Shown here in pieces: positions 45,330-54,124 of a stretch of DNA of 64,000 bases. The stretch is from assembly GCF_018130765.1 (NCBI RefSeq), contig NZ_JAFCJZ010000001.1, positions 62,001 to 126,000 of the forward strand, read 5' to 3'. The number at the start of each line of letters is the position of its first letter. The first letter of the stretch is position 1. Under the pieces are notes generated by a model. It did not search any database. It was not told where the DNA came from and saw only the letters and a program-made list of their open reading frames with translations. This DNA is from Bradyrhizobium iriomotense. GTDB taxonomy: Bacteria; Pseudomonadota; Alphaproteobacteria; Rhizobiales; Xanthobacteraceae. Made by a program: the position numbers and the translations under genes.

Positions 45330-46265
45330 ATGGGGATCCGACGGTCAGATTCGGTTTTGCGGGCCGCGCGTGGGGTTGCGGCGGCCGCGACCTGCCTCGC
45401 GCTCGCCAATTGCGCTTCGTCGGGCAAATTCGCCAGTCGCGTCGATCCGAAATACGGCGTGTCCTCGAGCCCCCGGGTCGTGGCCTGGGGCGATCCGGTC
45501 CCGAAGGGCGGCGGCACCTACCGCGTCGGCAAGCCCTATGTGGTGGCCGGCAAGACCTACGTGCCGGAGGAGGACGTCAACTACCGCGCCGAGGGCATGG
45601 CGTCCTGGTATGGCGATGACTTCCACGGCCGCCTGACCGCCAATGGCGAAGTGTTCGACATGGGCTCGCTGACCGCGGCGCATCCGACCCTGCCGATGCC
45701 GTCCTATGCGCGGGTGACCAATGTGTCGAACGGCAAGTCGCTGATCGTCCGCGTCAATGACCGCGGGCCCTATCACGGCAACCGCCTCATCGACGTCTCG
45801 AACAAAGCCGCCGAACTGCTTGAATTCAAAGGCAATGGTGTCGCCAAGGTCCGTGTCGAATATGTCGGCCGGGCGCCGCTCGAAGGCTCCGACGACCGCC
45901 AGCTGATGGCGACCCTGCGCACCGGGATTCCGGCGCCGTCGCCCTCGATGGTCCGGGTCGCTTCGGCCAAGCCCTTCGTGCCCGAGCTGCCGTCATCGAC
46001 CCGCAGCGCCATTCGCGGCGAGGTTCCGATGCCGGAGGGACGGCCCTACAATCTCGGCAACAGCTCGGCCGACATGGCCTCGCTCAATGCGACCTCTGAA
46101 ATGTCGGCCTCGAGCCGCAGCCGGGGCCGGGCGCTCCAGAACGCACGCGCCGTGTCCTATGACGAGGACGGCCGCTACGCGACCGAGAGCGCTCCGTCCG
46201 CCGCCTATGGCTCAGACGGCGCCGCCGAAGCCCGCAGCATCCTCAGCGGTCGCGGCCTGTACTAG
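45330..46265 (+). CDS. rlpA: RlpA-type septal ring lytic transglycosylase lipoprotein
   Basis: A 311-residue outer-membrane lipoprotein with lipobox LANC (C28). The double-psi beta-barrel catalytic domain spans about 85-180, with GMASWYGDDFHGRLTANGEVFD and VRVNDRGPYHGNRLIDVS carrying the conserved His and Asp. It cleaves denuded glycan strands at the division septum. The C-terminal 130 residues are Ser-rich and lack a clear SPOR domain. The ATG at 45330 is chosen from the lipoprotein signal. It converges with the hydrolase gene, the two stops overlapping on CTAG. Confidence 0.88.
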   Translation: MGIRRSDSVLRAARGVAAAATCLALANCASSGKFASRVDPKYGVSSSPRVVAWGDPVPKGGGTYRVGKPYVVAGKTYVPEEDVNYRAEGMASWYGDDFHGRLTANGEVFDMGSLTAAHPTLPMPSYARVTNVSNGKSLIVRVNDRGPYHGNRLIDVSNKAAELLEFKGNGVAKVRVEYVGRAPLEGSDDRQLMATLRTGIPAPSPSMVRVASAKPFVPELPSSTRSAIRGEVPMPEGRPYNLGNSSADMASLNATSEMSASSRSRGRALQNARAVSYDEDGRYATESAPSAAYGSDGAAEARSILSGRGLY

Positions 46266-47215
46266 GCCGCGCTCTCCTTCAAGAACGTCACCAGCGCCGC
46301 ATTCACCTCTTCGGGCCGCTCCTGCTGCACCCAATGGCCGGCGCCCTCGATGATCAGCTTGCGCTTGAGATTGGGTAGCACGCGCTCGAGCTCGTTGACG
46401 CGCTTGGCCCCGATCAGCCCCGTGATGACGGCGTCTTTCGAGCCGGCAATGAAGAGGGAGGGCTGATGAATCCGGGCGTCCTGCCAGGGCGCCGTCAGCT
46501 CCCAATTGCGGTCGAGGTTGCGATACCAGTTCAGCCCGCCGCGGAAGCCTGACTTGTGGAAGGCCTCGGTGAAATAGGCGAGGTCGGCCTCGCCGAGCCA
46601 GGCGGGCAGCGGCTCTGCGGCAGTCGCGTGGCCGAGAAAGCCTTTGTCCTCCTGCACGAACATGGCGGCGGTGGGATCGGCAAGGCCGCGTCCACCGAGC
46701 ACGATGCGCATGGTGCGGGCAACGTCTCGCTCGAGCTCGGCCTCGGCGATGCCCGGGGCCTGAAAATACTGCCAGTAGAAGTTGGTCACGCCGCCTTCGC
46801 GCAGCAGGTCGAGCGGCTTGCCGCGGCCGCGGAATGGCGGCGGCACGCTCAGGCCCGCCACCGCCGTGAAGATGTCGGGCCGAAACAGCGCCGCATGCCA
46901 GGCCACCGGCGCCCCCCAATCGTGGCCAACCACCATGGCCTTGGTTTCGCCGAGCGCCTGCACGAGGCCAACGACGTCACCGACAGTGTCGAAGATCGAG
47001 TAGGCGTTCACGTCGGCCGGCGCCGCGCTTTGGCCGTAGCCGCGCATGTCGGGGGCGACGACGCGAAACCCGGCGTCCGCCAGCGCCGGGATCTGGTGGC
47101 GCCAGGAGTAGGACAGTTCCGGCCAACCGTGGCAGAGCACGACCAGCGGACCCTGGCCGGCTTCGCGGATGTACAGGTCGATCCCGTTGGCCTTGATCGT
47201 GCGGGTGGAAGACAT
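46262..47215 (-). CDS. Alpha/beta hydrolase, soluble epoxide hydrolase type
   Basis: A 317-residue hydrolase. Oxyanion motif HGWPE (29-33), nucleophile D99 in VVGHDWGAPVAWH, and a C-terminal His in EGAGHWVQQERPEEV define the epoxide hydrolase/haloalkane dehalogenase branch. SWRHQIPALADAGFRVVAPDMRGYG is typical of EphA-like enzymes. It opens epoxides to diols; the natural substrate is unknown. It is divergent from the carboxypeptidase gene. Confidence 0.87.
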   Translation of the reverse strand: MSSTRTIKANGIDLYIREAGQGPLVVLCHGWPELSYSWRHQIPALADAGFRVVAPDMRGYGQSAAPADVNAYSIFDTVGDVVGLVQALGETKAMVVGHDWGAPVAWHAALFRPDIFTAVAGLSVPPPFRGRGKPLDLLREGGVTNFYWQYFQAPGIAEAELERDVARTMRIVLGGRGLADPTAAMFVQEDKGFLGHATAAEPLPAWLGEADLAYFTEAFHKSGFRGGLNWYRNLDRNWELTAPWQDARIHQPSLFIAGSKDAVITGLIGAKRVNELERVLPNLKRKLIIEGAGHWVQQERPEEVNAALVTFLKESAA

Positions 47216-47367
47216 CGCTTTTCCGCCTTGTTTCAGGGGTTTGGTCGATAAATATAAGGTGTCACGATAGGGGGGTGACGAGAATCATGCAAACTCGGGC
47301 GCCGGCGCCAGCCTCGTGTTGTTCGCACCGGTTCCAACTGTTAGAACGCCGCTCTCAGGGCTTCGCC

Positions 47368-48630
47368 ATGGCATTTCATTTTCTTTCGCTCCGTCGCGCC
47401 CGGGTCACCGCCGGCGCGATGGCGCGCGGGCTGATCGCTGCCGTTGTGGTGGCGGGGATCGGCTGGGGCGGGACGCTCTATGCGGCTAACCAGAGCGTCC
47501 AGGGCGCAAAGAAGACGGAAGACGCCGGTTTCGACGGCGATGCGCCCACTGCGATCCTGATCGAGGCGTCCAGCGGCAGCGTGCTGTTCGAGAAGAATGC
47601 CGACGAGCTGCGCGCGCCGTCCAGCATGATGAAGCTGATGACGGCGGAAGTCGTGTTCAACGCCATCAAGAAGGGTGACATCAAGCTCACCGACGAGTAT
47701 CGGATCAGCGAGAACGCCTGGCGCAGGGGCGGCGCACCCTCCGGCGGCTCGACCATGTTCGCCGCCATCAACAGCAAGGTCTCGGTCGACGATCTCCTGC
47801 ATGGCGCGATCATCCAGAGCGGCAACGACGCCTGCATTGCGCTCGCCGAAGCCATGGCCGGCAACGAGCGGATCTTCGCCGCCGACTTCATGACCAAGCG
47901 GGCCCGCGAGCTCGGCATGACCAAGTCGACCTTCGGCAACTCCAACGGTCTGCCCGACCCCGGCAACAAGATGACGGTGCGGGAGCTCGGCATCCTCGCC
48001 CGGCACATCATCCTGGACTTTCCGGAGTTCTACAAACTGTTCGGCGAGAAGGAGTACACCTGGAACAAGATCCGTCAGCCCAACCGCAATCCGCTGCTGA
48101 ATTCGATGGAAGGCGCTGACGGCCTCAAGACCGGCTACACCAAGGAAGGCGGCTACGGCATGGTCGGCTCGGCGGTGCAGAACGGCACCCGGCTGATCGT
48201 CGTCGTCAACGGGCTGGAAGACCCCGAGGATCGCGCCACCGAAGCCAAGAAGATGCTGGAATGGGGCTTCCGTAACTTCGAGACCCGCACCCTGATCGCG
48301 GCCGACCAGCCGGTCGGCTACGCAAAAGTGTTCGGCGGCGAGAGCCGCTCGGTGAAACTGGTCGCCAAGACGCCCGTGAAAGTGATGGTGCACAAGAACG
48401 GCAGCGACAAGCTGATCGCGCGCGTCGTGTATAAAGGTCCCGTACGGGCGCCGGTCGAGGCCGGTCAGCAGGTCGGCGTGGTCAAGGTCTGGCGTAGCGG
48501 CAACATCGCGGTGGAGACGCCGGTCTATGCAGGTGAAGCAATCGGCACCGGCTCGACCATGCGGCGCGCAATCGACGGCGCCAGCGAGCTCGTGATCGGC
48601 ATGTTCCGCGCGGGCGCCGAGAAGCTCTGA
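47368..48630 (+). CDS. D-alanyl-D-alanine carboxypeptidase (PBP5/6-like)
   Basis: A 420-residue penicillin-binding protein that trims the terminal D-Ala of peptidoglycan. Signal/anchor at about 17-40. Active-site motifs are S86-M-M-K89, SGN at 151-153 and KTG at 255-257, in the right order and spacing. A C-terminal PBP5_C domain and an amphipathic end (AIDGASELVIGMFRAGAEKL) suit membrane association. The ATG at 47368 is chosen over 47275, which would add 31 residues before the membrane segment. It precedes tmk by 2 bp, forming an operon with tmk and holB. Confidence 0.92.
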   Translation: MAFHFLSLRRARVTAGAMARGLIAAVVVAGIGWGGTLYAANQSVQGAKKTEDAGFDGDAPTAILIEASSGSVLFEKNADELRAPSSMMKLMTAEVVFNAIKKGDIKLTDEYRISENAWRRGGAPSGGSTMFAAINSKVSVDDLLHGAIIQSGNDACIALAEAMAGNERIFAADFMTKRARELGMTKSTFGNSNGLPDPGNKMTVRELGILARHIILDFPEFYKLFGEKEYTWNKIRQPNRNPLLNSMEGADGLKTGYTKEGGYGMVGSAVQNGTRLIVVVNGLEDPEDRATEAKKMLEWGFRNFETRTLIAADQPVGYAKVFGGESRSVKLVAKTPVKVMVHKNGSDKLIARVVYKGPVRAPVEAGQQVGVVKVWRSGNIAVETPVYAGEAIGTGSTMRRAIDGASELVIGMFRAGAEKL

Positions 48631-48632
48631 TC

Positions 48633-49319
48633 ATGAGTGAGAGCAAGGTACAGCGACCGTCCGGACGCGGACGCTTCGTCACCTTTGAAGGCGGCGAGGG
48701 GACGGGCAAGTCGACCCAGATCAAGAAGCTCGCCGACCGCCTCAAGGCGGCACGGATGCGCATCCTCGTCACGCGCGAGCCGGGGGGATCGCCGGGCGCC
48801 GAGATCATGCGTCATCTGGTGCTGTCGGGGATGGGCAAGCTGCTCGGGCCCGAAGCCGAGACGCTGCTGTTTGCCGCTGCGCGCGACGATCATGTCCGCA
48901 CCGTGATCCAGCCCGCGCTGAATCAGGGCGCGTGGGTTCTCTGCGACCGCTTTGCCGACTCGACGCGGGCCTATCAGGGCAGCCTCGGCAGCGTCCCGAT
49001 TGGCCTGATCAACGCGATGCAGCGGGTCACGATCGGCGATCTCAAGCCGGATCTCACTATCATCCTCGACCTGCCGGTCGAGATCGGCCTCCAGCGTGCT
49101 GCGGTACGCCGCGGCACCGGCACGCCCGACCGGTTCGAGAGCGAGAAGCTCAGCTTTCATGAGGGCCTCCGCGAAGCCTATCGCAAGATCGCTGAGGAAG
49201 AGCCCGCGCGCTGCGTGCTGATCGACGCCAATTCCGATCCTGATACGGTCGCAGACCGCGTCTGGACGGCGCTGCGCGAGCGTCTCCTTCCTACGACCGC
49301 CTCGGTGATATCAGCATGA
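48633..49319 (+). CDS. tmk: Thymidylate kinase
   Basis: A 228-residue dTMP kinase. P-loop GGEGTGKST is at 20-28, the DRF/ADSTRAYQG region (CDRFADSTRAYQG) follows and the LID region has RRGTGTPDRFESE. It makes dTDP for DNA synthesis. It overlaps holB by 4 bp (ATGA). Confidence 0.95.
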   Translation: MSESKVQRPSGRGRFVTFEGGEGTGKSTQIKKLADRLKAARMRILVTREPGGSPGAEIMRHLVLSGMGKLLGPEAETLLFAAARDDHVRTVIQPALNQGAWVLCDRFADSTRAYQGSLGSVPIGLINAMQRVTIGDLKPDLTIILDLPVEIGLQRAAVRRGTGTPDRFESEKLSFHEGLREAYRKIAEEEPARCVLIDANSDPDTVADRVWTALRERLLPTTASVISA

Positions 49320-50362
49320 GCCCGCGTCAGGCCGAGCGTGAGAGCGCCATTCCGCATCCGCGCGAGACGAGCCTTCTGTTTGGCCATCGCGAGGCCGAGA
49401 CTGCGCTGCTGACGGCCTATCGCAGCGGGCGGATTCCGCACGCCTGGCTGATCGGCGGGCCGCAAGGGATTGGCAAGGCGACGCTAGCCTATCGCATGGC
49501 GCGCTTCGTTCTCGCCCACGGCCAGCCGCTTTCGCAGGCCGTGCAGAGCGCCGAAAACCTCGCAATCGATCCCGATGACGCCGTGGCGCGGCAGGTCGCG
49601 GCCGGCTCGCATGGCGGGCTGCTGACGCTGGAGCGCACCGCCAACGACCGCGGTGTAATGCGCACCGTCATCACCGTGGATGAGACGCGCGAGACGATCG
49701 GCTTCTTCGGCTCGACGGCAGCGGCGGAAGGCTGGCGCGTCTGCATCGTTGACACCGTCGACGAGCTCAATCCGAATGCGGCCAACGCACTGCTGAAGAT
49801 CCTGGAGGAACCGCCGCAGCAATCGCTGTTCCTGCTGGTGAGCCACGCGCCCGCGCGCGTGCTCGCCACCATCCAGTCGCGCTGCCGCAAGCTGCGTCTG
49901 CGGCCGCTCGGAACGGACGAGGTGATCGATGCTGCGGCCGCAGCCGCCGACCTTGCGCCGACCGATCTGGCGCTGCGCGAGGCCGCAGAGGCCTCCGAAG
50001 GCAGTGTCGCGCGCGCATTGACGCTGCTTGGGGGGGGCGCGCTGAAACTCCAGCAGCGCACGGCGGCGCTGCTGGCGCGACTGCCGCAGGTCGATCCGCG
50101 CGAACTGCACACGCTCGGCGATTCGCTCGGCACCAGCGACCGCGTCGCGCTCGCGGCCTTCATCGACGGCATCGACCGCTGGATCGCGGAGCGCCTGCAT
50201 GCGGACGAAGCCAATGCCAACCAGAACCTGCCGCGCCTTGCGCGCCTAGCTGAGGTATGGGAAAAGATCGTCCGCGCCGCGCGCGACACCGAAACCTACA
50301 ATCTGGAGCGAAAGCCCTTGGTTTTCTCGGTGTTTGGCTGGCTGGCGGACGCAACGCGCTAG
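49316..50362 (+). CDS. holB: DNA polymerase III delta' subunit
   Basis: A 348-residue clamp-loader subunit of the AAA+ type. The N-terminus has HAWLIGGPQGIGKATLAYRMARF, followed by sensor-region segments VDTVDELNPNAANALLKILEEPPQQSLFLLVSHAP and TIQSRCRKLRLRPL. The SRC motif is present (SRC in IQSRCRKL). The tmk-holB-metG-tatD-MBL gene order is the standard alphaproteobacterial arrangement. Confidence 0.94.
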   Translation: MSPRQAERESAIPHPRETSLLFGHREAETALLTAYRSGRIPHAWLIGGPQGIGKATLAYRMARFVLAHGQPLSQAVQSAENLAIDPDDAVARQVAAGSHGGLLTLERTANDRGVMRTVITVDETRETIGFFGSTAAAEGWRVCIVDTVDELNPNAANALLKILEEPPQQSLFLLVSHAPARVLATIQSRCRKLRLRPLGTDEVIDAAAAAADLAPTDLALREAAEASEGSVARALTLLGGGALKLQQRTAALLARLPQVDPRELHTLGDSLGTSDRVALAAFIDGIDRWIAERLHADEANANQNLPRLARLAEVWEKIVRAARDTETYNLERKPLVFSVFGWLADATR

Positions 50363-50409
50363 AGCATGATCCGGAAAAGCGTGGAGCGTTTTCCGAGAAG
50401 ATCATGCTC
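50362..50409. repeat. Rhizobial palindromic intergenic repeat
   Basis: Arms GAGCATGATC (50362-50371) and GATCATGCTC (50400-50409), with inner CGGAAAA and TTTTCCG, form a long hairpin between holB and metG. I recognise it as the widespread palindromic element of Rhizobiales intergenic regions. It overlaps the final G of the holB stop codon and could act as an end signal or mRNA stabiliser. Confidence 0.75.
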
Positions 50410-50470
50410 AAAACAATGACCTAACGCAGGTTCGTTTCCAAATTTCGAGAAGCCGGTAAAGGAATTCGTC

Positions 50471-52459
50471 GTGGCAACGCGAGCTAAGAAAACCGTCAAG
50501 GGCAAGAGCAGCAAGAAGAAGGCTGCCAAGAAGGCCGTGAAGAAAGCCGCGAAGAAGGCTGTAAAGGCGCGTGCGTCCAAGGTCACCAAGAAGACCAAGA
50601 AGGCTGCCGCCAAGAAGGGCGTGAAAAAGAGCGCTGCGAAGACGTCAAAGAAGGTTGGCAAGAAGGCTGCGAAGAAGCTGGTCGTCGCCAAGAAAGCCTC
50701 GACGAAAACCGCCGCTAAATCGCCAGCGAAGGCTCCGGCGAAGAACAAGGCCCCTGCGAAGAAGACGAAGGCAGCTGCGCCTGCCGTGATCGCCGCGCCG
50801 GCTCCTGTCGCCACGCCGCCGAAGGCTGTGAAGCCCAAGGTGTCGAAGCCGAAGGCGCCGCCTGCGCCGAAGCCCGTCGAAGCTCCGCAAGCCGCCGTGC
50901 CCGCAGTGGCCCCCGCGCGCGATAACGTCTTCTACATCACGACTGCGATCGCCTATCCCAACGGCAGCCCGCATATCGGCCACGCCTATGAGGCGATCGC
51001 GACCGACGTGCTGGCGCGCTTCGCGCGGCTCGACGGCAAGGACGTGTTCTTCCTGACCGGCACCGATGAGCACGGCTTGAAGATGGTCCAGACCGCGCAG
51101 AACGAGGGCCTGACGCCCGCAGCACTCGCGACCCGCAATGCCGGCCGTTTCAAGGAGATGGACGAGCGGCTGAACGTGTCGTTCGACCGCTTCATCCGCA
51201 CCACCGAGGAGCAGCACCATCGCTCGACCCAGGAGATCTGGCGCCGCATGGAGGCGAACGGAGACATCTATGCCGATACCTATTCCGGTTGGTACTCGGT
51301 GCGCGATGAAGCCTATTATGCCGAGGACGAGACGCGCCTGAACGACGACGGCGTACGCCTCGGTCCGCAGGGCACACCGGTCGAGTGGGTCGAGGAGAAG
51401 AGCTATTTCTTCCGCCTCTCGGCCTATCAGGACAGGCTCCTGAAGCTGTACACGGACAATCCCGACTTCATCGGCCCGGACTCGCGCCGCAACGAGGTGG
51501 TGAGCTTCGTCAGGAGTGGCCTGCGCGATCTCTCGATCTCGCGCACCACGTTCGACTGGGGCGTGAAAGTGCCCGGCGACGAGGAGCACGTGATGTATGT
51601 CTGGGTCGACGCGCTCACCAACTACATCACCGGCATCGGCTTTCCCGACGAGAGCGACGGGAACTGGCGCTACTGGCCGGCCGACGTGCACATCATCGGC
51701 AAGGACATCATCCGCTTCCACGCGGTGTACTGGCCGGCGTTCCTGATCTCGGCCGGCATTCCCGTGCCGAAGCGGGTCTATGCCCACGGCTTCCTGTTCA
51801 ACAGGGGCGAGAAGATGTCGAAGTCGGTCGGCAACGTCGTCGACCCCTTCAACCTCGCCGAGCAGTACGGCGTCGACCAGATGCGCTATTTCTTCCTGCG
51901 CGAGGTGCCGTTCGGGCAGGACGGCAACTACAACCACGAGGCCATCGTCGCGCGCATCAATGCCGACCTCGCCAATGATCTCGGCAATCTCGCGCAGCGC
52001 TCGCTGTCGATGATCGCAAAACAGCTCAGCGGCGTGCTGCCGGAGCCCGGCGAGTTCAGCGACAACGACAAGGCGATCCTGGCGATGGCCGATGGCATGA
52101 TTGCAGCATCGCGCGAGGCGATGGCGACGCAGCAGATCCATCACTGGCTCAACGCCGTGTGGGCCGTGGTCGCGGAGGCCAACCGCTATTTCGCGGGCGA
52201 GGCGCCGTGGGCGCTCGCCAAGACCGATCCGGCCAGGCAGAAGACGGTGCTCTATGTCACCGCCGAGGTCGTGCGCCAGATCGCGATCCTCGCCCAGCCG
52301 GCTATGCCGACTGCTTCGGGTTTGCTGCTCGACAGCCTCGGCATTCCCGCGGACGAGCGCAATTTCGCGATGCTCGGCGGTGCCAGGCGGATCGCGCCGG
52401 GCTCGACGCTGCCGGCGCCGACGCCGGCATTCCCGCGCTATATCGAGCCGGCGGCCTGA
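50471..52459 (+). CDS. metG: Methionyl-tRNA synthetase with histone-H1-like N-terminal tail
   Basis: A 662-residue protein. Residues 1-100 are almost pure Lys/Ala/Thr/Ser ([17 protein letters not shown] and similar), 101-148 are Pro/Ala/Lys-rich, and MetRS proper starts near 151. The HIGH motif is PHIGHAYEA at 167-175 and KMSKS is in [11 protein letters not shown]. The catalytic and anticodon domains are complete; no C-terminal EMAP domain is present. It attaches methionine to tRNA-Met and initiator tRNA. GTG at 50471 with AAAGGA upstream makes the tail part of the translated frame. The lysine tail resembles histone H1-like C-terminal regions and may add non-specific tRNA or nucleic-acid affinity. 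Confidence 0.92.
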   Translation: MATRAKKTVKGKSSKKKAAKKAVKKAAKKAVKARASKVTKKTKKAAAKKGVKKSAAKTSKKVGKKAAKKLVVAKKASTKTAAKSPAKAPAKNKAPAKKTKAAAPAVIAAPAPVATPPKAVKPKVSKPKAPPAPKPVEAPQAAVPAVAPARDNVFYITTAIAYPNGSPHIGHAYEAIATDVLARFARLDGKDVFFLTGTDEHGLKMVQTAQNEGLTPAALATRNAGRFKEMDERLNVSFDRFIRTTEEQHHRSTQEIWRRMEANGDIYADTYSGWYSVRDEAYYAEDETRLNDDGVRLGPQGTPVEWVEEKSYFFRLSAYQDRLLKLYTDNPDFIGPDSRRNEVVSFVRSGLRDLSISRTTFDWGVKVPGDEEHVMYVWVDALTNYITGIGFPDESDGNWRYWPADVHIIGKDIIRFHAVYWPAFLISAGIPVPKRVYAHGFLFNRGEKMSKSVGNVVDPFNLAEQYGVDQMRYFFLREVPFGQDGNYNHEAIVARINADLANDLGNLAQRSLSMIAKQLSGVLPEPGEFSDNDKAILAMADGMIAASREAMATQQIHHWLNAVWAVVAEANRYFAGEAPWALAKTDPARQKTVLYVTAEVVRQIAILAQPAMPTASGLLLDSLGIPADERNFAMLGGARRIAPGSTLPAPTPAFPRYIEPAA

Positions 52460-52471
52460 GGCGTTCGATTG

Positions 52472-53248
52472 ATGTTGGTCGACAGTCACTGCCATCTGGA
52501 TTTTCCCGACTTTGCGGAGGATCTCGACGGGATCGTGTCGCGCGCACGTGCGGCGGGCATCACCCGCATGGTCACGATCTCGACGCGGGTGCGGAGGCTG
52601 AACCAGCTTCTGGCGATCGCTGAGCGCTACGACGACGTCTATTGCTCGGTCGGCACTCATCCACACCATGCGGATGAGGAGGACGGCATTTCGCCGGACG
52701 AGCTGATCGCGCTGACCGGGCATCCCAAGGTCGTCGCGCTCGGCGAGGCCGGGCTCGACTATTTCTATGACAATGGCTCGCCGGAAGCGCAGGCGAGGGG
52801 CTTTCGCGCCCATATCGCGGCCGCGCGCTTAACCGGCCTGCCGCTCGTGATCCACACCCGCGAGGCCGACGCGGATTGCGCCCGTATCCTGGAAGAGGAG
52901 GTGGCACGCGGACCGTTTCGCGCCGTGCTGCATTGTTACACCGGCGGACGCGAGCTGGCGCTGAAGGCGGTGTCGCTGGGGCTCTATATCGGCTTCACGG
53001 GCATCCTGACCTTCAAGAAGTCGGAGGCCTTGCGCGCACTTGCGGCGGAGCTGCCCTCCGACCGTATTCTGGTTGAAACAGACTCGCCCTATCTTGCGCC
53101 GGGCAAGTTCCGGGGCAAGCGCAACGAGCCGGCCTATGTGGTCGAGGTGGCCAAAGTGCTCGCCGAGACGCGCGGCGTGTCATTCGATGAGATCTCACGC
53201 CAAACAAGCGAAAACTTCTTCCGCCTGTTCTCCAAGGTGAAAGCTTGA
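52472..53248 (+). CDS. TatD family metal-dependent DNase
   Basis: A 258-residue TIM-barrel hydrolase. Metal ligands are in VDSHCHLDF at the start, GEAGLDYFYD, VIHTREAD, LHCYTGG and ETDSPYLAP. Family members act as 3'-5' DNases or deaminase-like hydrolases. The ATG at 52472 is used rather than TTG at 52469. It sits in the usual position between metG and an MBL hydrolase gene. Confidence 0.92.
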   Translation: MLVDSHCHLDFPDFAEDLDGIVSRARAAGITRMVTISTRVRRLNQLLAIAERYDDVYCSVGTHPHHADEEDGISPDELIALTGHPKVVALGEAGLDYFYDNGSPEAQARGFRAHIAAARLTGLPLVIHTREADADCARILEEEVARGPFRAVLHCYTGGRELALKAVSLGLYIGFTGILTFKKSEALRALAAELPSDRILVETDSPYLAPGKFRGKRNEPAYVVEVAKVLAETRGVSFDEISRQTSENFFRLFSKVKA

Positions 53249-53261
53249 GACTGGAAGCCGC

Positions 53262-54059
53262 ATGACGCTGACGCTGACGATCCTGGGCTGCGGCTCCTCC
53301 GCCGGCGTGCCGCGCCCGGCCCTCGGTTGGGGCGCCTGCGACCCGAGCAATCCGAAGAACCGTCGCCGCCGCTGCTCGCTGCTGGTCGAACGGAAGTCCG
53401 AGCACGGCACCACGCGGATCGTGATCGACACCTCGCCGGACCTGCGCGAGCAATTGCTCTCGACCAATGTCGATCACATCGACGCGGTGTTCCTGACCCA
53501 CGAGCACGCCGACCAGACCCATGGCATGGACGATCTGCGTTCGGTCGTCATGCACATGCGCCGCCGCATCCCGACCTATTTCAACCTGTCGACCGCCAAG
53601 GACATCATGGCGCGGTTCTCCTACTGCTTCATTTCGCCCGAAGGCAGCGACTATCCGCCGATCCTGACGCGGCATTCGATCGAGGCGGGCGAGAGCCAGA
53701 CGATTCTGGGGAAGGGCGGCGCGGTGACGATGACGGCCTTCCTGGTGCAGCACGGCGCCATTCCCGCGCTCGGTTATCGTATCGGGGATGCCGCCTACAC
53801 GCCCGACCTCAATGACATTCCGCGCGAGAGCTGGGGCGCGCTGGAAAATCTCGACCTCTGGATCGTCGACGGCCTGCGCTACACCAGCCATGTCAGCCAT
53901 TTCAGCATCAACGACGCGCTGTCCTGGATCGAGCGCTTCAAGCCAAAGCGCGCCGTCATCACCAACATGACGGCTGACGTCGATTACGAAGTCATCCGGC
54001 AATCGCTGCCTGCGGGCGTGGTCCCGGCCTATGACGGGCTGCAACTGGAGATGCATTAG
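53262..54059 (+). CDS. MBL-fold metal-dependent hydrolase (PhnP-like)
   Basis: A 265-residue metallo-beta-lactamase-fold phosphodiesterase-like protein. The metal motif is THEHADQTHG (H80, H82, D84, H87), with ILGCGSSAGVPRP at the start, and later VDGLRYTSHVSHFSI and ITNMTADVDYE. PhnP-type enzymes hydrolyse cyclic phosphodiesters; this copy lies in a housekeeping cluster after tatD, so its physiological substrate is unclear. Confidence 0.88.
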   Translation: MTLTLTILGCGSSAGVPRPALGWGACDPSNPKNRRRRCSLLVERKSEHGTTRIVIDTSPDLREQLLSTNVDHIDAVFLTHEHADQTHGMDDLRSVVMHMRRRIPTYFNLSTAKDIMARFSYCFISPEGSDYPPILTRHSIEAGESQTILGKGGAVTMTAFLVQHGAIPALGYRIGDAAYTPDLNDIPRESWGALENLDLWIVDGLRYTSHVSHFSINDALSWIERFKPKRAVITNMTADVDYEVIRQSLPAGVVPAYDGLQLEMH

Positions 54060-54109
54060 AGCGTTTTCGAGCGAAGTGGATACCGGTTCGCGTCAAGAAA
54101 ACGCGTCAA
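54058..54109. repeat. Rhizobial intergenic repeat (AGAGCGTTTTCGAGC type)
   Basis: It begins AGAGCGTTTTCGAGCGAAGT and continues through GGATACCGGTTCGCG to AAGAAAACGCGTCAAA. This element occurs many times in Rhizobiales genomes; here it overlaps the MBL gene's stop codon and lies before the convergent autotransporter gene. Confidence 0.7.
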
Positions 54110-54124
54110 ATCGAAAAGCGCGGC

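Noticed and set aside
50645..52813. 722-codon minus-strand frame
   Set aside because: Antisense shadow of metG and tatD, with His/Arg/Val/Gly composition and no family pattern.
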